The translations under genes were made by a program, and so were the position numbers. From contig CAYTMI010000005.1 of the NCBI GenBank assembly GCA_964438865.1, forward strand, positions 164,800 through 228,799: a DNA stretch of 64,000 bases. Reading direction: 5' to 3'. Origin of the DNA: G016234445 sp964438865. Lineage in GTDB: Bacteria; Chloroflexota; Dehalococcoidia; Tepidiformales; Tepidiformaceae. The notes under the pieces were generated by a model. The model saw only the letters and a list, made by a program, of their open reading frames with translations. It made no database searches and was not told the DNA's origin. This document shows, piece after piece, positions 50,252 through 58,671 of this stretch; the first letter of the stretch is position 1, and each line of letters begins with the position of its first letter.

Positions 50252-50358
50252 GGCCCTCACCCCCCAGCCCCCTCTCCCGACTCCGCGGGAGAAGGGGAGC
50301 AAGCCGTGGCGCGCTGACCTCCCTCGCCCATCGCAATGGGTGAGGGGTCGGGGGTGAG
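50252..50358 (+). repeat. Paired REP-like elements
   Basis: First element like 18885 (CCCTCACCCCCCAGCCCC plus a CTCTCCCG hairpin), then a second hairpin CCCTCGCCCAT-CGCA-ATGGGTGAGGGG with a GGGGTGAGG end. Two units in opposite sense, as in BIME-type pairs. Confidence 0.7.
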
Positions 50359-50360
50359 GC

Positions 50361-51080
50361 CTACGGCGGTTTCGGGGTGGTTCCGAACCAGGCGGGTTCG
50401 GGCGCGGTCTTCGGTGAGCGCGTGGCGATCTCGGCGGCGATGGCGTCGTAGGCGGCGGCGAGGGTGGTGAAGGTGGCGGCGGGGTCCCCGGCGAGGTAGG
50501 CCGTCTCCAGGGCGGAGGAACAGGCCTGGCCGTAGACGGAGTCCGCTCCCCCCTGGGCTGCCACTGTTTCGAAGCCGCACGCCAGCCGGAGCTGGCCCTG
50601 GCGGCCGGCGATGCCCGGGATGCTGTGGCCCGGGACGGCGCGGATCGAGAGCGCGACTTCCGCCCGCATCGCCAGCAATTGGACGGCGAAGCGCTGGAGG
50701 AGCGTCACCGAAGGGTCGTCGCTGCAGGCGAGCGCGCCGAGGGCCGGGTCGGCGCTGCGTTCGCCTCCGGCGGCTTCGGTCGCTTTCTTGCAGACTTCGG
50801 CCCAGCCGGCGCGGGTGCCGGACGCGGCCATGTAGGCGGCGATGGCGGACCAGGTGGCCGGGGCGTAGGGGTCCGTGGCGTCGGCTGCAAACCAGGTCTT
50901 GAGGTCGGTTTCGGGGAGGGTTATCGCGGCCGCGGTGCCGATCGTGGAGAGGTCGGGGGCGGGTGCGGCGGCGGCGCCGGTGGGGATGAACTGGTCGACC
51001 ACGCCGGGGGCGCCGTCCGTATAGCAGCGGGTCAGGAGGAAAAGGCCGGCGACGGCGGCGAAGAGGGCGATCCTGCTCAC
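50361..51080 (-). CDS. Exported protein of unknown function
   Basis: A 239-residue protein with an N-terminal hydrophobic export signal (IALFAAVAGLFLLTRC), then an Ala-rich helical domain with several Cys, ending KTAPEPAWFGTTPKPP. The Cys after the signal is preceded by Arg, so a lipobox is doubtful. No family recognised. GTG start. Its 3' 72 bp are duplicated at 48985-49056. Confidence 0.7.
   Translation of the reverse strand: MSRIALFAAVAGLFLLTRCYTDGAPGVVDQFIPTGAAAAPAPDLSTIGTAAAITLPETDLKTWFAADATDPYAPATWSAIAAYMAASGTRAGWAEVCKKATEAAGGERSADPALGALACSDDPSVTLLQRFAVQLLAMRAEVALSIRAVPGHSIPGIAGRQGQLRLACGFETVAAQGGADSVYGQACSSALETAYLAGDPAATFTTLAAAYDAIAAEIATRSPKTAPEPAWFGTTPKPP
50369..50440 (+). repeat. 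72-bp direct repeat, copy 2
   Basis: Lies within the 3' end of the exported-protein gene on the minus strand; the other copy is 48985-49056, with a single mismatch. Confidence 0.9.
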
Positions 51081-51176
51081 GCGGGGATCATCGGCGGTTG
51101 TGAGAGCCGTCCGTATCGGGAGTGTTCGGAACGAAATTCGAGGCCGAACGGCCCAACGAATACGGGTCCGATAGAC

Positions 51177-51196
51177 GTTCTTACAGCGCTCTAATG
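51177..51196 (+). promoter_or_regulatory. Motif shared by two surface-protein leaders, copy 2
   Basis: GTTCT-TAC...GCTCT-AATG, 197 nt before the ATG of the 1644-residue protein. The 312-bp gap 51081-51392 otherwise holds a long leader with a CTGGGGG/CCCCCAG hairpin at 51352-51367 and no gene. Confidence 0.35.
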
Positions 51197-51392
51197 GGGA
51201 TTACCCTTGATCTACTCAGGGAAACCCCCCATTCTCAACTACCTGGCAACTGAGGCGGCCGGAACGTTTCAGTTGTGTGGCCAGCGCCGCGAAGCCCAAT
51301 TGGGGCGTCGAGGGCCGGGTGCTGCGTGTGAATTCCGGCGGGATTCGGGTACTGGGGGAGCCCCCAGGTCCAGGCACAGCGGAGGCCATGAG

Positions 51393-54300
51393 ATGACACT
51401 TGCACTCTACGGAAAGACCGGGCGCCGGAAGGGCGCCCTCGTCCTCCTTGCTCTGCTGGCGGTCATGGCCGCCGTCCTTGGCGGCACGGTGTACCGCAAC
51501 AGCGCCCCGGCAGACGCGGCATCTCCGGCCGGTCCGCTCGATCCCATCGGCAACTCGACGACGCACTTCGCCTGGACGGGCGGCTACACCGACGTCAATG
51601 ACTACGACGAGGTCAACGACACGTGCGTGGACGGCACCGACACGACGTACATTTCCAGCTCGACGAACAACGCGCGGTCGTCGTTCACCATCGACCTCTC
51701 GGACGTCCCGAACGGCGCCAAGATCACCAGCGTCGACGTCACCGTCTGCCACGTCCGGCAAACTGGCAATGCGCCCGCGAACTTCAAGCCCTTCGTCCGG
51801 CTGGACGGCACCGACGAGGATGGGGGCAACATCCTGGCGAATGCGACCACCCATAAGGTGGACTACCAGGAGGTCGGCGTCCCCGACACCATCAAGAGCG
51901 GCGCGACCACGATGGAAGTCGGAGTTGTGCACAACCAGTCGCAGGTGAAAGAGATCCGCGTCTACCAGATCTCGGCCTCGGTGAACTACCTGGAGCCGGT
52001 CCCGTCCGGGGGTGGCGTCACGCCGATCTGGCTGGCGGAGGCCAACGGTAACGGGAACCCCACCTGTTCGGACCTGGACAACGACTACTCCGGCGACCCC
52101 GGCCAGACCTGGCTCGAGTTCAAGGTCACGCCCAACGCCACCACCGGTGTGTACGCCGGTGTTTACACCGGTGGCACCATCCCCGCCGACCACTCCATCA
52201 CCGTCTACGGCGTCGGCGATGTCAGCGGCGTGGAGACCTTCTCATGGAGTTCAACCTTCGGCATCGACGCTGTCTTCGTGAAGCAGGCCAGCGACCAGCA
52301 TGCCCTCTACGTCTACGACCCCCCCGGGCCTGAATCCTTCGGCGACACCGGCCTGACCCCGCAACTCGGGCAGAACGAGGACTCCATCAGCCACATCAAC
52401 TTCTGCTTCGACAGCACGGTGACGGAGCCGGAGGAGCCGGCGCTCGCCATCGACAAGAGCAACGACACGAGTGGCAGCGTGGCCGCCGGCGGCAGCTTCG
52501 ACTGGGAGATCAAGGTCACCGTCTCTGGTGGCCCGACGACCGAGCCCGCGTCCATCACCGACACCATCCCCAGCGGCTTCACCATTGGGACCATCAGCAG
52601 CGTGCCTTCGCTCGACTGCTCGGATAGCTCGGGCCAGGACGTTGTTTGCTACATCCCCAGCGGTTCAGAGGACGGCGACTACATCGTCACGGTCCCCGTC
52701 ACCGCCCCTGACGGCGACCCTGGGAACGAATGCACCGGCTACGACAACATCGCCTACGCCTTCTTCGAGTCGGACCCCAACGGCGCCATCTTCGAAAGCG
52801 ACTCGGTGGAGGTCACTTGCGACACCGGCAAGATCCACATCCACAAGTTCCTCTACAACCCTCAGAACGGGAACTGGCAGAATGAAGGCGTCGGCAACCC
52901 GGCCGCGGCCTGGAGCTTCGACATCGACGGCACCGCCGATTACGACGACAAGCCCCACAACAGTCCGATCGATGTCCTTTTCGACACGTACTCGGTGACG
53001 GAGGACCCGGCGGCGGGCTTCGTGCTCGTGGACATCTTCCCCAGCCCAACCGGGAACAACCAATGCCCGGCCGGGCCCCGCGCTGAAGGGCTGCGCGCCA
53101 CTTCTGCCAGTGTCACCGTCGACTCAACAGGGACCGAGTTCGTCTGCGCCTTCAACCAGGCGATTCCCGAGCCGGCGCTCGACATCGACAAGACCAACGA
53201 CACGAGCGGGACCATCGGCCTGGGCGGCATCTTCGAGTGGAAGATCACGGTCACCGTCTCTAACGGCCCGACGACCGAGTGGGCCTCGATCACCGACACG
53301 ATCCCGCCGGGGATGACGGCGTTTGGGGCGTATGACACGGACGACGGCACGGGCGTGGGCACGATCACGTGCTTCCCGGCGTCGGGGTCGCCGGTGGACT
53401 GCAGGATAGCGTCAGGGGCAGGGGACGGGACGTACATCATCAGGGTCCCCATCTACGCCCCCGCCGCCGGTAGCACGCAGAGCGCGTGCAAGGCCTACGA
53501 CAACACGGCCTACGTGCGGTTCGACTCGGAACAGGCCCCGGGCATCTCCGACACCGACCGCGTGACCGTGACCGGCTGCGCCCAGCCGTCGCTCGCCATC
53601 GACAAGACCAACGACACGGACGACGACACGGTTCCCGCGTCGGGCACCTTCGACTGGAAGATCAAGGTAACGGTCTCCGACGGCCCGACGACGGAGTGGG
53701 CGTCCATCACGGACACCATCCCGGCCGGGATGACGGTGACGGGCGTCGTCAGCACGCTGGACTGCTCCGGGAGTTCCGGGAACAACGTCCTCTGCTACAT
53801 CCCGCCCAACACGATCAACGGCGACTACAACGTCACGGTCGGCATCACCGCCCCGAACGGCAAGCCGGAGAGCGAGTGCACCGAGTACGAGAACACCGCC
53901 TACGTGCGGTTCGCCTCGGACACGAGCCAGGGAACCTCAGACGCCGACTCGGTGACGGTCACGGACTGCACCGGCAAGATCCACATCCACAAGTACATCC
54001 CGAAGGACAACCCGAGCGAGGGTTGGAAGCATGAGGGCGTCAGCGGCTCAGAGGACTGGCGCTTCGACATCACTTCGCAGACGGGCGGGACCAACTACCT
54101 GGACCAGGTGGACAACCAGCCCATCGACGTCCTCTTCGATACGTATGACATCACCGAGGACCCCGTGTCCGGTTGGGTGCTGGTCGACATCTACCTCCCG
54201 GACGGCGACCCCACGGACCCCGGTAAGGACTCCTGCAAGGAACCACGTGCCCCCGGCTCCCGCTCGACAAAGATCGACGACCTCGTGATCGATGCGAACA

Positions 54301-56327
54301 GCGCCGGCACCGTGCACGTGTGCGCCTTCAACCAGCTGAACAGCGCCGAGTTCCAGGCGACCAAGCAGTTCTCCGACGGGAGCGCCACTGCGACGGTGAG
54401 CCTGACGTTGACCTGCACCAGCGGCACGGTCACGGCCCCGGCGACGAAGACCCTGGTCAACGACGACGAGATGGTCACGTGGACGGTCACCGGCTACACG
54501 GGCACCCCCAGTTGCTCGGTGACGGAGAGCGCCATGACCTCCGGGTACACCCAGACCGGCTTCTGCACGGATGTCGGCCTGCTGTCACCCGGCAGTTGCA
54601 CGGTCACGAACACCCTGAACAGCGCCGAGTTCCAGGCGACCAAGCAGTTCTCCGACGGGAGCGCCACTGCGACGGTGAGCCTGACGTTGACCTGCACCAG
54701 CGGCACGGTCACGGCCCCGGCGACGAAGACCCTGGTCAACGACGACGAGATGGTCACGTGGACGGTCACCGGCTACACGGGCACCCCCAGTTGCTCGGTG
54801 ACGGAGAGCGCCATGACCTCCGGGTACACCCAGACCGGCTTCTGCACGGATGTCGGCCTGCTGTCACCCGGCAGTTGCACGGTCACGAACACCCTGAACA
54901 GCGCCGAGTTCCAGGCGACCAAGCAGTTCTCCGACGGGAGCGCCACTGCGACGGTGAGCCTGACGTTGACCTGCACCAGCGGCACGGTCACGGCCCCGGC
55001 GACGAAGACCCTGGTCAACGACGACGAGATGGTCACGTGGACGGTCACCGGCTACACGGGCACCCCCAGTTGCTCGGTGACGGAGAGCGCCATGACCTCC
55101 GGGTACACCCAGACCGGCTTCTGCACGGGCGTCGGCCTGCTGGAACCCGGCAGTTGTACTGTCACGAACACGCTGAATCGGGCTGAGTTCCAGGTCCTCA
55201 AGGACTTCAGCCCCAACAACACGGCGAGCGTGACGATCGGGTTCACCTGCACCGACGGGACCGTCACGTCGTCCGACAACACCGCCTCCGAAGCCGACCC
55301 GGCCGACTTCACGGTCACGGGCTTCGTGGGCGATGCCAGCGGCGTGAACTGCACGGCGACCGAGTCGGCGACGCCGGGGTACATCCAGAACGACACGGCC
55401 TGCTCCGGCGTGCTGCTCTCGGCTGGCACCTGCACGATCGTGAACACGCTTCGCCAGGGCCAGTTCGTGGTCCTGAAGAACTTCATCCCGAACGCAACGG
55501 GTTCGGTAGCGGTGAACTTCAGTTGCACGGGCGGCGGCACCGTCACCGTGGTCGACGGGACGGCGTCGGAATCCGACCCGGCCGAGTTCAACTACGCCGG
55601 CTACGGTCCGGGCGACCCGCTCTGCACGGCGACCGAGACCTCGGTGCCGGCCGGGTATGCCGCCGACATGTCCGCCTGTGCCAGCGTGCCGTTCTCGGCG
55701 GGGCAGTGCACGATCACGAACACGCGGCTGGGTTCGCTGCTCGTCCGCAAGCAGACGTTCCGGGGGGCGTTGGACCTCCAGAGCGAGAACGGCGGCTGGA
55801 CGATCAACGTGGACTCGACCGCCTGCAACGTTCACCTCACCGGCGTGACCGTCCAGGGTAACCCGTACGGGACCGTGACCTTCAGCAACCTCCCGTTCTG
55901 CAGCGACTACGTCGTTTCGGAGAACGTGAACAGCAAGCCTGGCTCCGGGTTCAGCGTGTCGGGTCCGAGCTCGTACGGCGGCGTCACGGTGCCGCTGAAC
56001 ACGACGGTGATCATCGACTTCGTGAACCGCCAGGCGACCACGACGCAGGAGGAGGAGCCGGCGACTCCGACGCCGACGAAGACGCCCACGGCGACGCCCA
56101 CGGGTACGCGGACGCCGACCGCGACGAACACGCCGGTAACTCCGGAGCCGATCGAGACCGTACTCGGCGTGAAGACCCCCGGCCCTGAGGCGACGCCAGT
56201 GGCGCCAAGCGCCGGGACGGGCCTTGCCGGTGGCAGCGGCGCCGCCATGAACCTTGCCTTCGCTCTCGCCGGCCTGCTGGCCGTCGGTGGCGGGATGCTG
56301 ATGCTGAGGGCGGGCCGCCGCCGGTAG
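51393..56327 (+). CDS. Giant repeat-containing surface protein with C-terminal anchor
   Basis: A 1644-residue exported protein. Signal peptide to about residue 45; a domain shared with the 47866 gene (GIDAVFVKQASDQHALYVYD); three DUF11-like modules starting LAIDKSND or LDIDKTND and containing SITDTIP; two GKIHIHK prealbumin/SpaA-like modules; three virtually identical 93-residue modules starting NSAEFQATKQF; two divergent ones; then a Thr/Pro stretch, VLGVKTPG, APSAGTGLAGG, a TM helix and GRRR. GGAGG lies 7 nt before the ATG. Probable cell-surface adhesin or S-layer-associated stalk. Confidence 0.9.
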   Translation: MTLALYGKTGRRKGALVLLALLAVMAAVLGGTVYRNSAPADAASPAGPLDPIGNSTTHFAWTGGYTDVNDYDEVNDTCVDGTDTTYISSSTNNARSSFTIDLSDVPNGAKITSVDVTVCHVRQTGNAPANFKPFVRLDGTDEDGGNILANATTHKVDYQEVGVPDTIKSGATTMEVGVVHNQSQVKEIRVYQISASVNYLEPVPSGGGVTPIWLAEANGNGNPTCSDLDNDYSGDPGQTWLEFKVTPNATTGVYAGVYTGGTIPADHSITVYGVGDVSGVETFSWSSTFGIDAVFVKQASDQHALYVYDPPGPESFGDTGLTPQLGQNEDSISHINFCFDSTVTEPEEPALAIDKSNDTSGSVAAGGSFDWEIKVTVSGGPTTEPASITDTIPSGFTIGTISSVPSLDCSDSSGQDVVCYIPSGSEDGDYIVTVPVTAPDGDPGNECTGYDNIAYAFFESDPNGAIFESDSVEVTCDTGKIHIHKFLYNPQNGNWQNEGVGNPAAAWSFDIDGTADYDDKPHNSPIDVLFDTYSVTEDPAAGFVLVDIFPSPTGNNQCPAGPRAEGLRATSASVTVDSTGTEFVCAFNQAIPEPALDIDKTNDTSGTIGLGGIFEWKITVTVSNGPTTEWASITDTIPPGMTAFGAYDTDDGTGVGTITCFPASGSPVDCRIASGAGDGTYIIRVPIYAPAAGSTQSACKAYDNTAYVRFDSEQAPGISDTDRVTVTGCAQPSLAIDKTNDTDDDTVPASGTFDWKIKVTVSDGPTTEWASITDTIPAGMTVTGVVSTLDCSGSSGNNVLCYIPPNTINGDYNVTVGITAPNGKPESECTEYENTAYVRFASDTSQGTSDADSVTVTDCTGKIHIHKYIPKDNPSEGWKHEGVSGSEDWRFDITSQTGGTNYLDQVDNQPIDVLFDTYDITEDPVSGWVLVDIYLPDGDPTDPGKDSCKEPRAPGSRSTKIDDLVIDANSAGTVHVCAFNQLNSAEFQATKQFSDGSATATVSLTLTCTSGTVTAPATKTLVNDDEMVTWTVTGYTGTPSCSVTESAMTSGYTQTGFCTDVGLLSPGSCTVTNTLNSAEFQATKQFSDGSATATVSLTLTCTSGTVTAPATKTLVNDDEMVTWTVTGYTGTPSCSVTESAMTSGYTQTGFCTDVGLLSPGSCTVTNTLNSAEFQATKQFSDGSATATVSLTLTCTSGTVTAPATKTLVNDDEMVTWTVTGYTGTPSCSVTESAMTSGYTQTGFCTGVGLLEPGSCTVTNTLNRAEFQVLKDFSPNNTASVTIGFTCTDGTVTSSDNTASEADPADFTVTGFVGDASGVNCTATESATPGYIQNDTACSGVLLSAGTCTIVNTLRQGQFVVLKNFIPNATGSVAVNFSCTGGGTVTVVDGTASESDPAEFNYAGYGPGDPLCTATETSVPAGYAADMSACASVPFSAGQCTITNTRLGSLLVRKQTFRGALDLQSENGGWTINVDSTACNVHLTGVTVQGNPYGTVTFSNLPFCSDYVVSENVNSKPGSGFSVSGPSSYGGVTVPLNTTVIIDFVNRQATTTQEEEPATPTPTKTPTATPTGTRTPTATNTPVTPEPIETVLGVKTPGPEATPVAPSAGTGLAGGSGAAMNLAFALAGLLAVGGGMLMLRAGRRR
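54335..55171 (+). repeat. Three tandem 279-bp coding repeats
   Basis: Units begin at 54335, 54614 and 54893. They look identical at the DNA level over nearly the whole unit; the third diverges only in its last ~50 bp. This implies very recent duplication or ongoing homogenisation. Confidence 0.95.
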
Positions 56328-56353
56328 CCGCCCACCACCGGTACGCTTTCCGT

Positions 56354-56380
56354 GAGGCCCTGGCACTTTGCCGGGGCCTC
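56354..56380 (+). terminator. Terminator after the giant surface protein
   Basis: A 12-bp stem (GAGGCCCTGGCA and complement, one G-U pair) with a 3-nt loop. Confidence 0.7.
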
Positions 56381-56530
56381 ATGCGTTGGCGGGGTTGGGT
56401 GCGCGCTGGCGATCCGCACCGAACCCCGACCGTAAGGGAGGGAACGGTCTCCCGCGTAACCACGAGATCCTCGCGGAGGGACACAGGTGGCCGGCGAGGC
56501 ATCGTGCGCTTCCTAACGGTCGCGGTTCGG

Positions 56531-56577
56531 TGAGCCCGGCCCTCACCCCGGCCCTCTCCCGCTGCGGCGGGCGAGGG
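56531..56577 (+). repeat. REP-like element
   Basis: GGCCCTCACCCCGGCCCTCT followed by a CCCGC/GCGGG-type hairpin and GAGGG. Related to 18885 and 50252. The 307-bp gap 56328-56634 contains only this, a terminator, a short CCGT hairpin and the next promoter. Confidence 0.65.
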
Positions 56578-56622
56578 TGGATGACGCGCCCGGTACGGTG
56601 GGCACGCCGCCGCCTGCAACCC

Positions 56623-56628
56623 TACACT
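56623..56628 (+). promoter_or_regulatory. Leaderless -10 box of the iron-transport gene
   Basis: TACACT, then GGCGCC and ATG: the same spacing and almost the same bases as at 25972-25986. Confidence 0.6.
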
Positions 56629-56634
56629 GGCGCC

Positions 56635-57774
56635 ATGACCGAGAGTTCCACCACCCGGGCCGACATCAAGCGCTACCGCAGCAACCTCCGCGAGGAGGTG
56701 GACGGGACGGCGCTCTACGAATTCCTCGCTGCCGCCGAAAAGGACCCGCACCTCCAGGAGGTGTACCGGCGGCTGGCGGTCAGCGAAATCCGGCACATGG
56801 ACCTCTGGAAGACGAAGCTCAGGGAAGCCGGGGCGGAAGTCCCGGAGTTCGGGCCGTCGCTCCGGGTGCGCTTCCTCGGCTTCCTCGCGCGGCGGTTTGG
56901 GACGGCGGTGGTGGCGCCGATCGTGCGGGGGATGGAAGCGAACGCGACGAACATGTACGACGACCAGCCGGAGGCTATCGAACATAACCTCCCGGCGGAC
57001 GAGCGTTCGCACGCGCGGCTGTTCGCCGAAATCAGCCGTTCGGGGAAGGGGCGCGCGGGGACGGTCGACATCGCGCGGGTGGAAGGGCGTCACCGCGGGG
57101 GGACGGGGAACGCGCTGCGGGCGGCGGTCCTGGGGGCAAACGACGGGCTGGTTTCGAACCTGAGCCTGGTGATGGGCGTGGCCGGCGCTGACCCGGGGCG
57201 GGACATCGTCTTGCTTGGCGGGATCGCGGGGCTGCTGGCCGGGTCGCTGAGCATGGCCCTGGGGGAGTGGGTGAGCGTCCGCAGCAGCGCCGAGGCGTTC
57301 GAACGCCAGCTTGCGATCGAACGGGAGGAACTGGCGGAGATGCCGGAGGAAGAGGAAGCGGAACTGACGCTGATCTACCAGGCGAAGGGGCTGCCGCGCG
57401 ACGAAGCGGAAGCGGCCGCCCGCCGGATCATCAGCAACCCCGAGACGGCACTCGAAACGCTGGCGCGGGAAGAACTGGGGATGTCTTCCAGGGAGGTGGG
57501 CAACGCGTGGGTCGCGGCGGTCACGTCGTTTCTCATGTTCAGCGTGGGGGCGGTGCTGCCGGTGATCCCGTGGCTGTTCGTTGGCGGAGTGACGGGCGTG
57601 GCGCTGAGTGCGGCCGCCAGCGCGTTCGGCCTGTTCGCGGTGGGCGCTGCGATCACGCTCTTTACGGGGCGCGGCGTGTTCTTCTCGGGGCTGCGAATGC
57701 TGACCTTCGGGCTGGCGGCGGCGGCCATCACCTTCGGGATCGGCCGGCTGATCGGCGTCAGCACGGGGGTGTAG
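56635..57774 (+). CDS. Ferritin-like/VIT1 (Mbfa-type) iron exporter
   Basis: A 379-residue fusion. Residues ~1-140 are a ferritin-like four-helix domain with Glu and ExxH iron ligands (LREEVDGTALYEFLAAAE, SEIRHMD, DERSHARLF); residues ~150-379 are a VIT1/CCC1 transporter with AAVLGANDGLVSNLSLVMGVAGA, the SMALGEWVSV motif and five TM helices. Such membrane-bound ferritins move Fe2+ or Mn2+ out of the cytoplasm. The ATG follows a TACACT box by 6 nt. Confidence 0.92.
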   Translation: MTESSTTRADIKRYRSNLREEVDGTALYEFLAAAEKDPHLQEVYRRLAVSEIRHMDLWKTKLREAGAEVPEFGPSLRVRFLGFLARRFGTAVVAPIVRGMEANATNMYDDQPEAIEHNLPADERSHARLFAEISRSGKGRAGTVDIARVEGRHRGGTGNALRAAVLGANDGLVSNLSLVMGVAGADPGRDIVLLGGIAGLLAGSLSMALGEWVSVRSSAEAFERQLAIEREELAEMPEEEEAELTLIYQAKGLPRDEAEAAARRIISNPETALETLAREELGMSSREVGNAWVAAVTSFLMFSVGAVLPVIPWLFVGGVTGVALSAAASAFGLFAVGAAITLFTGRGVFFSGLRMLTFGLAAAAITFGIGRLIGVSTGV

Positions 57775-57780
57775 CCGCGT

Positions 57781-58275
57781 TCAGTCGCGGACTTCGACTT
57801 CGAGGGTGAGGCGGTGGTCCGTGGTCTGGATCGCCACCAGGCGGTATTCGAAGCCGACGGCGAGAGCCTCGATGCGGGCCGCCAGGGGCCGTTCGAACAG
57901 GCCGGCGAGCCCTTCGGGTGTGGTGACCACCGCGAGGTTCGTCTCCCGGAGCTCGATCTTCAGGCGCCCATCGAGGATCTCCGGGTCCACGGTGAACTTC
58001 GGTTGACTGGCCGTGCCGATGACGAAGCCCACCTCGATCAGGCCGCTTTCGTTGACAGTGACGCTGACCGAGCGCACACCGCCGATGATTGGCTGCGCCT
58101 GGAGCTCCCTCATCACCATGGCAGCAAGGGCGTCTTCGTCGAAGGCGAGGTGGGCGTTGCCTCCGCCGGCTTCGTCGCCGTTGCCGCCGCCCGGCGAAGG
58201 GAGGAGGGTGATGAGGAGGACAGTCCCGACCACGCCGCAAGCCGCCCCAAAGAGAATGTAGAAGAGCGCGCGCAT
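57781..58275 (-). CDS. Membrane-anchored protein of unknown function
   Basis: A 164-residue protein with one N-terminal TM helix (ALFYILFGAACGVVGTVLLITLL), a short Gly/Asn spacer and a globular beta-rich domain (VRSVSVTVNESGLIEVGFVIG, LDGRLKIELRETN). No family recognised, although the layout resembles LmeA/YhjD-like lipid-binding proteins. It converges with the iron transporter, 6 nt apart, and its 5' end faces the 5S rRNA promoter. Confidence 0.65.
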   Translation of the reverse strand: MRALFYILFGAACGVVGTVLLITLLPSPGGGNGDEAGGGNAHLAFDEDALAAMVMRELQAQPIIGGVRSVSVTVNESGLIEVGFVIGTASQPKFTVDPEILDGRLKIELRETNLAVVTTPEGLAGLFERPLAARIEALAVGFEYRLVAIQTTDHRLTLEVEVRD

Positions 58276-58326
58276 GACGGCAGCACGATGCTCCCGGCGG
58301 GGCTTCCGGGCAATCCCGGGGGTCGC

Positions 58327-58355
58327 TTGCATGAACCGGGGCGGTTGGGGATACT
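58327..58355 (+). promoter_or_regulatory. 5S rRNA promoter
   Basis: TTGCAT, a 17-nt spacer and GATACT. The predicted start, 7-8 nt downstream, coincides with the 5' end of the 5S helix I. Confidence 0.75.
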
Positions 58356-58362
58356 GAACGCT

Positions 58363-58478
58363 CTGGTGGCTAGAGCGAGGTGGTCCCACCCGTTCCCATC
58401 CCGAACACGGAAGTGAAACGCCTCAGCGCTTACGATACTGCCCGGGCAACTGGGTGGGAAAATAGGCCGCCGCCGGTC
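58363..58478 (+). rRNA. rrf: 5S ribosomal RNA
   Basis: About 116 nt. The universally conserved CCCATCCCGAACACGGAAGT segment and the 3' GGGTGGGAAAATAGG arm are present, and the ends CTGGTGGC and GCCGCCGG pair as helix I. It has its own promoter and terminator and no 16S, 23S or tRNA genes beside it. Confidence 0.94.
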
Positions 58479-58487
58479 AATGAAATC

Positions 58488-58510
58488 AACCGCCTCTTGG
58501 GCGGTTTTTT
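58488..58510 (+). terminator. 5S rRNA intrinsic terminator
   Basis: AACCGCC / GGCGGTT stem with a 5-nt loop, followed by a run of six T. This is the only textbook intrinsic terminator in the window. Confidence 0.9.
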
Positions 58511-58671
58511 CATCTCACAGCTGCCAGCTGCGCCCGCCCCACCGGGGCACGCGGGCTGCCGTCGCTATTGCCTTTCGCGGAAGCAACGGCCGCTGCTACA
58601 ATCAATGAATCCCCAACCACCCTGGGCCATTCCCTTTTACCGGGAATCTGCCCCCAGACCGGAGCCCCATT

